Shown: positions 53,111 to 64,000 of the stretch, piece after piece | Numbering within the stretch: the stretch's first letter is position 1 | Layout: each line of letters begins with the position of its first letter | Assembly: GCA_013368325.1 (NCBI GenBank) | Contig: JAACJK010000005.1 | Span: forward strand, 620,001 to 684,000 | Reading direction: 5' to 3' | Length of the DNA stretch: 64,000 nt | Source of the DNA: Ephemerocybe angulata | Taxonomy: Eukaryota > Basidiomycota > Agaricomycetes > Agaricales > Psathyrellaceae | The notes under the pieces: generated by a model | Told to the model about the DNA's origin: nothing | The model's database searches: none | The model's input: the letters and a program-made list of their open reading frames with translations, nothing else | Position numbers and translations under genes: made by a program

Positions 53111-56100
53111 ATGGAAGCGGTACAGGCATCAGCTGAATCCACCTCCCAAAAAGCCGAAGGGCGAATTTGTTACGATCGGCGGGGACTGGAGGCAGAGGGT
53201 AAGTTGTGGCCACGACCTACTACCTACTGATGCACCTGCACCAACATTATATTGATTAACTCATTTACAGCCAACCCCGAATCGGAGCTGCATATGCAAA
53301 AAGTGCAATACAGCGACGGCCGCATGGTATCTACTAACTTTGACATAGAGGAGAGCGAATGGAAATCTGGGTACAAGCTCATCGACGTAGCCCTAGATAT
53401 AGAGGACAACGACTGCAGAACCCAGGACCCTTCTGTGGTATATATCAAGCATCCTATACACGCACTGATACAGACCAGCGGTGCAATTCGCAAAGCCGAC
53501 ATGCGAATAATAGGAAAGTTCCATGGTATAAGACTACCCGCCTCCTCGGGGGTAAAAGATTTGACCAGAAGCCTGGTAGAACATAGGTGCGGTACAGACT
53601 GTCAGCAACTAATATTGGTTTTCCAAGCCAGAGCCAGGCCTAGAGGGAACAACCCATGGGATACACTAACATCTGTGTTCGACTGGTCCACAGAGATTAG
53701 ATCAGCTGGGTGCGACGCTAGATCTGAATCAAGCGAGGGCTCTATACTGTCCTTCTCCAGCAGGTACAGGCAAATCGAAGCCAACGCGGGCTCCAGTTTC
53801 GGTCCCGCTGGTAGCCCTATCTCAGCCGGTCTCAACCCTACCCCTAATACATGTCGGACCACCTTGGGGTCTCCAGAGGCGGGAGAATCAGGAGCTGTGG
53901 CTACCGTCCAGCAAGACGCGTCGAGCGATCCCCCCTCTACGACTACCACTCATCTAGTGCCTGTGGGGGAGACACCGATGCTCCGGATAGTCAAAGAGTG
54001 GCAGAGGGATATGGCCTTAGAATCGTTCATAAAGCAGCCGTGCGCAGCTTGTAGCTCCATGACCTGCGCTCAGGACATAAGGAAAATAGCAGGCTCTACT
54101 CTGGATCTCACACTGCTGAGGAATGACCTAATTCCAGAACAGCTACTCCCCAAGAGCTACAACTTTCTGGCTTACGACAGAGCCATACTAGATCCTGAAG
54201 GGTTAGAGAAACGCGAGGTCAAAGCAAATATATACCTATGCAAACACTGCGCCTCGGAGCTGTCCAAACGTCAGATGCCCAAATTCGCGCTAGCCAACTG
54301 GCTCTACTATGCCAGAGAGCACCTACCATCTGATGTCAAGAAAGCCTTCGAAGAGATGTCTATATTCGAGAAGGCGTTGATATGCCGAGTCAGAACGAAC
54401 AGTCTCTTGTGCAGATTCTCAATAGCGGGCGTAGAGGCAGATCCCTTCAACGACAAGTACATCCAAACTCGACGCCATATCAGGGGAAACGTGATATCGA
54501 CACCTCTCGACGTGATAAAGTTAAACGATGTACTGCCTCCGTCGGGCACCATGCTCCGAGACACTATTTGCGCGCTCATTGTCTCTGCTACCCTTCCTAC
54601 GGACGCTACTATAGAAAGTCTTACCCCCATTCTGGTACGCAAGTCCAGGGTGAAGCTACTTATTGAATTTCTGGTTCAAAACAATCCACACTACTCCAAG
54701 TGCGAGGGCTTCAACGGATTCAGCTCCGAGTACCTCGAGGACCTATTTAGCGGCACTAGCGACACAGGTATACCTGCGGCTGCCAACATTGGCCATCTCC
54801 CTATCAACCATGCGGTGGAATCACTAACAGACGACTACACAGATAGGTCTAATGGAGTGAGTGGACTGTTCATGGAGAATGTTGCCTACACTCTAGGCGA
54901 CCATTCTGCTCAGAGCTTTCTCGACATGAAGTTCCACGCGGTTGAGCAATGCACCTCAAGAAAGCCCTTCCTACATTCCAGATCCGGATCGCGGCCTGTA
55001 CCGGATATAGAGAATCCTGCATGGTTAAGCTGGGCTCACCCAAACGCCGATCCGTTTGGACTCGGGGGATTTAATGATTCTCGGCGACGCAAGGCTATAG
55101 GGATGGAGCAGCAACTCAAGCACATATTGACCGCGAACGACCCCTTCTTCGAAAGGGACCCCGAGCTAGCGTTCGATGTGTATAACATAGTGAGGAAGGG
55201 CGCAGTCAATACCAGCCTGAGGTTCTCGGTGCCATACGGGGTATATGCTAGGACTGCAGAAAAGATCGCCTCTCTCGACAAAGACTTGGTGACAGGGCTG
55301 AGACAGAAGTACAAACGCAATCCCAATTACCAGCCATCCAGCATACCAGAAATCAATTTGATACGAGTAATGTCGTCGATCGCACCGTTAGCCCGCAACA
55401 TACCTGGTACGGTGTCCCAAAAGATAAAAATGCGAAACGAAATTAGAGCTATTATAAGCCAGAGAGGATCACCCACCTTGTTCGTGACTATCAATCCGTC
55501 CGATTATCATCACCCGCTAGTCAGCGTCCTGGCTACCCGCGCGAAGTCGAAGGAGGACATATTAACGCTGAGAGGAATGGACTCTACTACCAGAGGCAAT
55601 ATAGCTGTCCAGCATCCTGTGGCGTGCGCACAATTTTTCGATGCCATGATGAAAGCATTCATACACATCATACTCAAACATGGGCGTAAGAATGCTGCGC
55701 CGGGCATATTCGGGCACTGCGACGCGTACTACGGCACGGTGGAGACACAAGGAAGGGGAACGCTTCATTGCCACCTACTGATATGGCTTAAAGATCACTT
55801 ACCAGCAGAAAAGTTAGCAGATGAACTGAGAAACTCTAGTGAGTACGGACAGGCGCTGACCACATGGATAGATTCCATCATGACGTCGGGATTCCTGGGC
55901 TCTAGAGCCGTACTGAACAACCTGCCATTCGAAAGCGACAATGATACGGTCGAGACCAAAGACCCTCACCCAGCCAGCAAAGCCGAACCACTCGCGCGAG
56001 AGCACAGACCGACCGACTTTAGAAGGGAAATGAAGGAGTACGTGGATGATCTACTGACAAGGTTCAACTGGCACTCACACACAGGTTCGTGCTGGAAATA

Positions 56101-59100
56101 CCTGAAACCGGGCGAACCAAGAGTAGCAGATAATTGTAGGTTCGGGATGACAGAAACAGTGGTACCAGCCACCACAATAGACCGAGAGACGGGCACCCTC
56201 ACAGTGAGCCGCCTGCACCCGAGGATGACCCAGTACAACCCCACCATTACCTTCCTTATGAAGTGCAACACCGATATAAAGTTTATTGGTTCAGGAGCGG
56301 ACGCCAAAGCCTTTATGTACTACGTTACCGATTATATCACCAAAGCCCCTTTATCCATGCACGCTGGGCTAACAGCCTTATCATACGCTATCCGCCAAGG
56401 CGAGGCCAGGTTGGCACTCCCTTCGCAGGGTTCAGGCACTGTCGATCACAAGAGGGCGGTGACGATTGCGGTCAACAGCATGTTAGGAAGACAGGAAATA
56501 TCACATCCTCAGGTGATGAGTTATATACTAGGAGGAGGCGAGTGCTACACAAGCGAAAGTTTTCAAGCAATAAATTGGGCCGAGGTACTAAGATATGTAA
56601 CCGAACAGACACTAACAGACCCCTATGTGGACCCCCCGACACGAGACCATGACCAAGACAGACACCCTGCAAATGGAGAGAGGTCACTAAACAGTCTAAG
56701 AGTGTCTATGAGACCGGCAGGGGACAACATCACAGCTTCAAACACGCTCATGGACTATATATTCCGCCCGAAGTCAGAGCCTTATCAGTCGATGGGTTTG
56801 TACAATCATGTGGCCAGTACTAGACGAACCGCTCACAAAGCAGGCAGCAAAAAGGTACATACTGGGTCGTTCTCCTCCGACGCACATCCCCAACACATGT
56901 CTCACATATTAAGCAGCAGACGAAAGCCGGTGGTACCGGTACTACTCGGCCCTCGGATCCAAAGGCGCCATGGAAATGATTTCGAACAGGAAAGCTGGGC
57001 CCGAGACATGTGTATACTCTTCAAGCCATGGAGACAGCCATCTGATCTCAATGCAGAGAACACTCCGTGGCAGGATAAAGTCGATGAAATCATACCACTC
57101 CTGTCAGAAAGGGACAAAAAGGTGCTGGATAACATGGCGCTCATAGCGGAAGGAAAGCAGGCGAGGGACGAGCGACCACGGGGGAAGAACAGGGGCATAT
57201 CAGAATCCGCCCTCCTGGAACTAGAGAATCTTCCTGACCTTGAGGCGGTTCCTGAACGACCACTGGTCAACATATACGCAGCCGCACTCGAGCCTATAGA
57301 AGGAGGAACAGACTATAGGATCCGCAGCAAAGCCTCCGACTACTTAGACAGCTTGTTGGGGCCTGGAGCATCGAGAGCCATCCAGTCCTGCTTTCCTGCC
57401 ACAAGCCTACAATCGTCCAACACCTTGGAATCCGTCACAATCACGCACTCTAATCCCGGCCAGAATGACGCGGATATAATATCCGCACACAGGAAGTATA
57501 TGGCGGCCTCCAAACGCAGGAAGGCACCGAGTGACGAAGAAGAGAGCGGAGAGTCGGGACCCAAGAAGAGGAGGAGGAGGAGGAGGGTCAAGGAAATACA
57601 CCCTGCAGCGGAAATAGTGGACACTATATCTCTACCATCCACCCAAAGGAATGCGGCTACACGTCCCCAAGCCATGGAAGCAGCGCGTATACTAGCCTCG
57701 TCCAAAGGCCTGATCAGCAATCCAGAGCAATTCAGAGCATTCATGACAATCGCAGATCACGCGACGAAAGGCGGACAACAATTACTCATGTATGTTGGCG
57801 GAGAAGGAGGTACTGGAAAATCCTACCTTATAGAGACCGTGGTCGAATTTTTCTCTCTGCTAGGAAGGAAGGACGAAGTGAGACTAGGAGCGTTTACAGG
57901 AATAGCTGCATCACTCATAGGCGGAAATACGCTGCACTCACTATTATCTATATGCACCAGCTCGAAGAATCCTAGTACGCTATCCAAACGATTGACAGAG
58001 GAATGGGGAAATGTGAAATACTTACTTATAGACGAGGTGTCTATGATAAGCGCCCAATTTCTGGCATCGATATCGAACAAACTCCAGATGACTAAGGGCG
58101 ACCACCATGCAGAAAGCTCCAAGATATTCGGAGGAATAAACGTGATATTCTTGGGTGATTTTTTCCAGTTAGCTCCCCCTAAACAATCGCCAGTATACGC
58201 ACACAAACTAGTAAGAAAGCCTACATTCCTTGAGGCGCGGGACAATAACGGCATTGATGCCATGGCGGGCGCTTACCTATGGCGACAAGTACAGACAGTC
58301 ACAATACTCAAGCAATCTAAGCGCCACGAGAACGACCCACTACTGGCAATACTTCTATCACTCATAAGAGGCAGACAATGCTTAGACAACACAGGATGCC
58401 AGAAAAAAGTGAACGGACTGACTGTAGTAGAACATTTGCGGCGCCGGGATATAGAGTACGTTACGCACCACGACCCCGCATTAATGCAGTCCTTCGAAGA
58501 CGCTCCAGTTATCGTCGGCAACCGATTGGTCCGAGACCTACTGAATTCCACCATGTTAAAGTCACATGCCTCTAGACTGGGCCAACCAGTCGAACTGTAC
58601 TACTCTACGGACCTCATTAAAGGCCAAATAGTTCAACCACCGTCCGCTATGACTCTATGGTAAGACCACGAAAGATTCGCTCGGACAGTTACCGATGTTC
58701 ACTGGCATGAGAGTTATGATAACGGAAAACATTACTGTACGCCTTAACGTGGTAAACGGATCAGAGGGTACCATAACAGACATTAAATACACTGAAGAGG
58801 AGGGGCGACGCTATGCGACAGTGGTGTATGTGCGCATAGATTCCAAGAGAGAAAATGTCCACGTACCTGGACTAGAGGCTGGAATAGTTCCCTTGTTCCC
58901 GACTAACACCAATGTACCTTTTCCCACCAGAACGAGCAACACTCTAGCCAAGACCTTCTCCAGAAGGCAAATACCGATAATTCCGGCATACTCTTACACT
59001 GATTATAAGAGCCAAGGTCGCACACTGAAGAGAGCCATCGTAGACTTAGCCTCTGCCAAGCAACAAGGCGTGTATGTTATGCTTTCCAGGACCACCTCTC

Positions 59101-59240
59101 TAGAAGGAATCCTCATATTGAGATGGTTCTCAGAAGACAAGATACTACAGCAGATGACAGGGGAGCTGAGGGAGGAAATAAACAGGCTAGATGCTCTGGA
59201 CGACGCATGCGCCAAAGCCTTTTCCGTAATCCACTCGTGA
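53111..59240 (+). mobile_element. Helitron Rep-helicase gene with one frameshift
   Basis: Exon 53111-53198 joins exon 53271-58660 (GTAAGT..CAG, phase 1) to a long Helitron protein. The Rep part has a HUH motif (LHCHLLIWL, near 55762) and two catalytic tyrosines (YVTDYITK, near 56315). The Pif1-type helicase has Walker A GGEGGTGKS (near 57797), LLIDEVSMISA and FLGDFFQLAPP. At 58661 a stop interrupts MTLW; the remaining helicase motifs (LPMFTGMRVMITENI, YKSQGRTLKRAIVD, YVMLSRTTSLEGI) continue in the +1 frame to 59240. Apart from this it looks full length (about 2,000 aa). Helitrons move by rolling-circle replication. I could not fix the element ends (5' TC, 3' hairpin and CTRR), so these coordinates cover the gene only. 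Confidence 0.9.
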
Positions 59241-59610
59241 CGCTGTGCAGAAGATACCCACAGTGAACTGCAATCTACACCCTAATCTGACCCGTTTACA
59301 ACGCTATAGAGCGACGTGCACCAAAAAGATCGAACACACGCCCGATCGGCAGTCGATATGCCACGCTAAAGTATATAGAGGCAGTGACAGCTGTAGAGGG
59401 ACCGCTGTAAGTTGAGACAATGCAACCAGAGGATACAGTCACATACTGTAATATGAATGTCTGTCAATATACCGCCCGACCGACGAACGCGAACATCATA
59501 GATGCCAGAGCAGCAGGACAGCCGTCTTCAGAGTGGCCGAAAGGGGTGAACGTGGTGGCGAGCACGCCTTGGTCGATCGCGCTGTCGTTCAAGAGATCCT
59601 ACATAGCGAA
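59241..59610. other. Spacer, possible Helitron 3' end
   Basis: No gene is seen apart from a 65-codon frame at 59420 without features. CTAA strings occur (near 59281 and 59366) but none follows a clear hairpin, so no Helitron terminus is called. Confidence 0.4.
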
Positions 59611-60336
59611 TCAGTAAATCGGGGTAGAGATAAATCTGGAGAGTGGACAGACTGGAAAGACGCCAGGACGCTGGCGAGCCTTGGACGACACATTCACGTT
59701 GGCTTTGGCGACAGCTTCCAGCACGTAAGCCGAGCCATCGGTCCAATTGGAAAGAGCGTTACATCCGACTGGAACCGCGATGACGCCTGAAAGGCTAATC
59801 ACCTTCGACACCATCTCCAAGGGAATAATACCATAGGCGAGCCGATCTTCGTCAAAACCTGCCTTGAGGGCGGCCTTAAAGGTGGAAATGAACGGCTCAC
59901 GTACTGAAAGCTCCCAATCTAGGTACATGCACATCTCCCTCTCCATCTGGTTAAGCTCTCTAATGGCGAACATGCCACCTCCCACCTTTACCCACGATTT
60001 GTTGGAGTAGCCGACGTCGTAGATGACTTTGGAAGATATCATGAAGGAGGTGAGAAATAAACGGTGGCCAGACGTCCCGGTCACAGAAGGAAAACGTCCT
60101 TTCAAACGGACAAGCAGCATAAGAGAGGCCAACGCCACAGAATGGTGCAGTCTCGCACGGGAGAGGCCCGCCGCAATGAACGCTGACAGAGACTGAGGGG
60201 GCTTGCTACCAGCGGTTGAAATTTCAGGACAAGTGAAAAGATGGTTGATGAATCGAGCATAACGCCTTGCCACCTTGCCGGGCCTATAAGCCGATACTGG
60301 GCTGGGATCGACGCCGCTGGCTACAGGCCTTATCAT
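59611..60336 (-). CDS. Cyclin-domain protein (Pho80/Pcl-like)
   Basis: One exon, 241 aa. A cyclin box covers about residues 25-165: RYARFINHLFTC, HHSVALASLMLLVRLKGRFP, HRLFLTSFMISSKVIYDVGYSNKSW and LNQMEREMCMYLDWELSV, the usual helix pattern of Pho80/Pcl-type cyclins that activate Pho85-class kinases. The C-terminal 70 residues are not conserved and may be degenerate or contain an unrecognised intron. Such cyclins are multicopy in mushroom genomes. An upstream open frame at 60529-60284 overlaps the start in another frame and is not part of it. Confidence 0.75.
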   Translation of the reverse strand: MIRPVASGVDPSPVSAYRPGKVARRYARFINHLFTCPEISTAGSKPPQSLSAFIAAGLSRARLHHSVALASLMLLVRLKGRFPSVTGTSGHRLFLTSFMISSKVIYDVGYSNKSWVKVGGGMFAIRELNQMEREMCMYLDWELSVREPFISTFKAALKAGFDEDRLAYGIIPLEMVSKVISLSGVIAVPVGCNALSNWTDGSAYVLEAVAKANVNVSSKARQRPGVFPVCPLSRFISTPIY

Positions 60337-61163
60337 TCTGTGAAGTGAGTATTTCGAAGAAAGGGAAAAGTAAGGAGATGGGACGGAAAAGACGGGCGTC
60401 AGCGAACGAGATTATCCATGAAAGGCAACGAACGCCAACCTTTCGAACCGCTGCCGACTGTGCAACAAGAATGCTTGAGGATACACCTTCCCGGCTCTTA
60501 TATGGAGCTGTGACAAAGTAACTAGTCATAAATTTGCCATCGCTACCGCTTAGGCCCGATCAGATGAAGAGGACGGACCATGGCACTTGCCAGTGAGGAC
60601 GCTACCCACTCTAAAAGGGAAGTAAGCACAATCGTCCCTATCTAATTGGCATAAGCAGAACAAGGGCCCCACCTTAACCAAGAGAGATGAAAGCGCGCAT
60701 ACGGTGGTCAGTTACACACTCCAACTCATCACGTACCCAATCATCCAGACCAGAATAAAGCGGGAGGAGGGTACCAAGCTGCATAGTCAAGCCAACTCGT
60801 CTAATCTTGAGAAAGGGAAGGAGTCGACACGCTGACACACCTAGTAGGGCCTGCTCATGTCGAGGTAAAAAATGGGCCAGAGAAAGAGGAATCGACACCG
60901 ACAAGTCAGCGTTTGAGAGAGAAGTTGAGCGGAGCACGATCAAAAAAAAAAAAAGAAAAAGGCACAATAACGGTCATTTATGTAATAGCCGAAACAAGCG
61001 GATACAAAGAGCGCGAGCGAGCGAGAGCAAAGAGAAACTAATTGTACACTTTCATGTTTCCTACAGTATTTCACTATACACAACGTACACCACAAGATAC
61101 GAGAAGGTAGAGGGAAGACAAAGTGGGAGCGCGAGTTCCCAGAGACTCCGTCCCTGGTGGGAA
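60337..61163. other. Intergenic spacer with A-rich tract
   Basis: No credible gene. A run of A residues lies at about 60942-60960. Confidence 0.5.
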
Positions 61164-62756
61164 TCAAACAGGGGGCACGACTCTAATGAAGACGCGCCGC
61201 ATCCCATCTACCGGCGGGTTACGGGCACGCAGGGTAGACTCGGACACCTTCATGTCATCTAGGTAAGAGACGGTGACCATGCAGGGTAGCGTAACCCCAT
61301 TCCTACGAAAGTACGCCATCTCTCCCATTAACTTGTGATGAGAACGACGCAGCCTATGAAGCTCCACATGTTCGAGAGATGGAAACTGGCGACGAGGAGA
61401 CTGACCACCACTAGGACGAACTATACCGCCGAAGTCGTAACCGCAGGCAGAGGAACTGTCGAGCACCAAATGAGTCAACGATGGGAGAGGAGGAAGCGCA
61501 ACGGAGATGATATCATGGTCTCCAATGAGATCGCATATCCTGAGGTACTCCAGACTATCCAAAGCTCGGGATGAACATAGGAAAGAGTTGAGATTGGTCG
61601 ACACCTCGGCGGACTCGGGTGCGTCAACGTTAAGCTCCAGGTCAAGGGAAGCCAATTGGGGCGTCCTAAGGTACTCCAAAATCTTCATCCCTCCGTTCAA
61701 GAGGCGAAGCGACTTGAGCTTAGCCAAGGTGATCGGTCGATCGGCGACCGAACGAAGGACGGGGTCGCTTCCCGGATCCTCGAAGGGCTCGCTCAAGTCG
61801 AAATCCACCACAAGATTCTCCAACGACGCGCATAGAGCAAGCAACCCAAACAGCTTGTTCCCCTCCCAATCCCACTTGATCGAAAAAGTGATGAGCCTCT
61901 CAAGAGAGGAGGCTGGGACTTGTATCGGTTTTTCCACAGAGTCCTCTTCATCCTCGAAGGCGTTGGATCGGGGAGGAAGTACGATTCCGAGAGCAGTCAC
62001 CGGAGGAAGCATAGCAAACACCGACCGCGATGGAATATCCGAATCGTTCCATCCGACCTCTTGGTTGTCGGCGAAAACGATGGATATGGATCGCAGCAGC
62101 CTCCAAGGACTGGGAACCGTGGAGATCAAGGAGGAGGTACCAAGCGCGGCGATAAAGTTTTTCAGGCAAGCGACGCTGCCGACGTGGAGGATGAGGTGAT
62201 CGAGCTGGGGGCCTTCGCGCAGGAGCCTGACCAACACTGGATGAGTGACTTCACAGCGTCTACCATTGTAGCACTTGCAGGGAGTCGACAGCGCCTTGTA
62301 CATCAACTGCTTTGGGGAGCCGCCCGAACGAAGAAACCAAGCAACCGCCTTGCCGTATTCCTCCTTGTGAGCATAGTCGATCTCGTCGTGCCCAAACTCA
62401 AAACAATCGCAAGGCTCCATCATCACTCCGCACCATAAAGCCGGTGTACCCATCGCAGCGTTCCGCCACGATTGGCAGACTAAGACCAAATCCAACAACT
62501 CCTCCCGAGCCTTCTCATCCAAGTAGGCTGGCGTCGCCCACTTAAATATCTCGCTGAGCACTTCCATCGGGACCGTCCTAGCGATTGATAGGACAGAAAG
62601 GCATCCACTCAACTCTCCTTCCAAGAGGGCCAACTCTGCCTTGACGGCCACGATCCTGGCCGCTACAGTCGAAGCGAGCTGCGAGGCGTAAGCGGCTTCG
62701 GCTGGGGGAGGCGCATCGTTGGTCTTGAGGAGAAGAGAATAAGTGGAGAATGACAT
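61164..62756 (-). CDS. F-box protein
   Basis: Single exon, 530 aa, ATG at 62756. The layout is typical of mushroom F-box proteins: an N-terminal coiled segment (ASTVAARIVAVKAELALLEGEL), then an F-box-like domain at about 60-105 (TVPMEVLSEIFKWATP, LVLVCQSWRNAAMGTPALW). Irregular leucine-rich repeats follow to the C-terminus (LHLVLDSSS-like and SLEHVELHRL). Likely a substrate adaptor of an SCF ubiquitin ligase; the substrate is unknown. It looks intact. Confidence 0.8.
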   Translation of the reverse strand: MSFSTYSLLLKTNDAPPPAEAAYASQLASTVAARIVAVKAELALLEGELSGCLSVLSIARTVPMEVLSEIFKWATPAYLDEKAREELLDLVLVCQSWRNAAMGTPALWCGVMMEPCDCFEFGHDEIDYAHKEEYGKAVAWFLRSGGSPKQLMYKALSTPCKCYNGRRCEVTHPVLVRLLREGPQLDHLILHVGSVACLKNFIAALGTSSLISTVPSPWRLLRSISIVFADNQEVGWNDSDIPSRSVFAMLPPVTALGIVLPPRSNAFEDEEDSVEKPIQVPASSLERLITFSIKWDWEGNKLFGLLALCASLENLVVDFDLSEPFEDPGSDPVLRSVADRPITLAKLKSLRLLNGGMKILEYLRTPQLASLDLELNVDAPESAEVSTNLNSFLCSSRALDSLEYLRICDLIGDHDIISVALPPLPSLTHLVLDSSSACGYDFGGIVRPSGGQSPRRQFPSLEHVELHRLRRSHHKLMGEMAYFRRNGVTLPCMVTVSYLDDMKVSESTLRARNPPVDGMRRVFIRVVPPV

Positions 62757-63728
62757 GACGAGGGGTCGTTGAGGGGAGACAAGAGGGGGGTAACAATGAG
62801 ATGCAAGTCAAAAGCGAGTTTCAGAGAGTAGATATATAGCCAAAAAAGCCATACAGCTCAATATATTATGGTGCATTTCCCAGTATAACGATCGCGGATA
62901 GCACTTAGCGCTCATAGGTCCTAAGCGCCTACATTCCCGTAAGGGGACCGTATCATTGGAGAAGAAGCATGGACTTGACAGACGGTAAGACCATACTGTA
63001 GACGAGTCAACCTAGACACGGGCTGTAGCACATAACTACGCTGCTGCCACAAGCGACGAAACAGACCATGTAAAATCCAACCCAGCAAGTAACCGGATCC
63101 ATCAGGGTAGCGAAACAGTGCTGCTGCGACACAGTGAAGAAAGAAAGGGGAGTGCCTACTGGGTAGAGGTTAAACTCGTCGACTAAGATACCAAGTGGTA
63201 CAGACACAGAGATAACAGTAAGTATTCCAAGTTACAACCAAGGATGAGGCGTATACAACACAAGTTTGCGAGTCGAGCATCGACATACGACCAAAACTCG
63301 ATACCTTCCCCTGAAATTAGCGGTCCCGAGAAATGACAGAGAGATACACCAAATTAGCAACCGGATATACCAGTCACAAAACTCACAAGCATTTAGCAGT
63401 TTACGCCTAAATCCTACAAGTGGCGAACCTTTCCTCCAGGCAGAGTAACGAAAGCCTGTAGCCCTTTTCGCCTAAGTCCGACGTGTAAGAACAATGGAGT
63501 TAGGTCATAATAATCTAAACGCATATCTCCGAACAGCGTCATAAGCAACCGTCCAGACGGTACAGCCAAAGTGCAAAATTCACCGATCTCCTCTCACTGA
63601 CAGGACGATTGAGCGGCACATACCAAACGTATATAATACGGCCAAGGCCACCCAGAATTACATCGCCCAGTCATTCAACAACGAGCGTCTCCAGCCTGAA
63701 CATCAGGTCGCAGTATCCAAGTGAAAGA
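62757..63728. other. Intergenic spacer
   Basis: No gene is seen. A TATATAATA motif at about 63630-63638 lies 95 nt before the ATG at 63729. Confidence 0.5.
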
Positions 63729-64000
63729 ATGTTGGGTAAGTACAATATCGGAGGAGCCCCACAGTCGAGGTAGTGCTAAACAGCCCTAACAGTAGAGCAT
63801 ACCGCAGACCCCGCCGGTGATGGCCGAAGGCAATCCCCGATCGGTGATGCAATGCCTGAGCAGGATCGCACGCTGCACGGTTCGACAGGCACCGACGTCG
63901 AGGACGCAGGTGGATTCAGAGCTGAGCAGACCACGCTCGTAAGTTCTAAAGGTCCTACAGTCGCAGAGGCTAATGTATTACCTACAAAGCCGTCCAAATC
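63729..64000 (+). CDS. Partial hypothetical gene running off the window
   Basis: A short exon, 63729-63735, joins 63793 onward across a GTAAGT..CAG intron in phase 1. The frame then stays open to the window end (70 codons). The very short first exon (ATG TTG G) makes this tentative. The visible part is polar, without recognised domain. Confidence 0.4.

Noticed and set aside
58660..58690. A 29-nt GTAAGA..CAG intron as explanation of the Helitron frame break
   Set aside because: It would remove conserved residues and leave the wrong phase; a one-base frameshift fits.
53111..59240. Exact Helitron ends
   Set aside because: Several TC and CTAA strings exist, but none comes with a clear terminal hairpin and A/T insertion site.
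1..64000. CRISPR arrays, rRNA genes and operons
   Set aside because: No spaced identical repeats and no rRNA-like sequence; introns and retroelements show a fungal nuclear genome.

Overview
The window looks like a repeat-rich accessory stretch of a filamentous basidiomycete (Agaricomycetes-like) genome. Genes carry many short introns of about 30-110 nt with GT..AG borders. There are F-box families of mushroom type, Gal4-type zinc clusters, a fungal Helitron and two Ty3/gypsy retrotransposons. No species is claimed. All splice models were made by eye from frame, GT/AG and family similarity.

Layout. 540-3315 (-): an eight-exon, frame-intact paralog of the ribonucleotide reductase large subunit (R1) that lacks several catalytic residues. 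4351-5556 (+): an F-box-type family gene. 5661-12441 (-): complete chromovirus-type gypsy element with LTRs that look identical and a 5-bp target duplication. 12819-13312 (+): small unknown gene. 13313-16202: gene-free repeats. 16203-17733 (-): Zn2Cys6 regulator in six exons. 18230-19103 (+): two-exon unknown gene. 19104-24404: degraded repeats. 24405-25674 (-): F-box-like gene. 26281-27220 (+): acidic protein. 28233-30266 and 45254-48702 (-): two halves of a degraded TRA1/TRRAP copy, split by a 14,979-bp gypsy element at 30271-45249 (+). 49387-50787 (+): second member of the F-box-type family. 51485-52668 (-): R2-type ribonucleotide reductase paralog. 53111-59240 (+): Helitron Rep-helicase with one frameshift. 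59611-60336 (-): cyclin. 61164-62756 (-): F-box protein. 63729-end (+): start of a gene that runs off the window.

Main results. (1) The 15-kb element encodes gag, pro and pol in three frames joined by two canonical -1 slippery heptamers with downstream stems. Between pol and the 3' LTR it also carries two complete antisense genes of five and six exons (432 and 586 aa), one with a Zn2Cys6-like cysteine cluster. (2) The smaller element also has a GGGTTTT slip site directly before its gag stop. Its primer site is complementary to the predicted 5' end of its own transcript, as in Tf1-type self-priming. (3) The R1 and R2 paralogs keep intact reading frames but have both lost the parts that carry the radical between subunits, which suggests a repurposed enzyme. 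(4) The TRA1 relic has an internal deletion and a recent retrotransposon insertion, so it records layered decay.

How the genes might work together. The region holds diverged copies of growth and replication genes (R1, R2, TRA1, cyclin) among mobile elements. I see no evidence that they form one pathway beyond R1 and R2.
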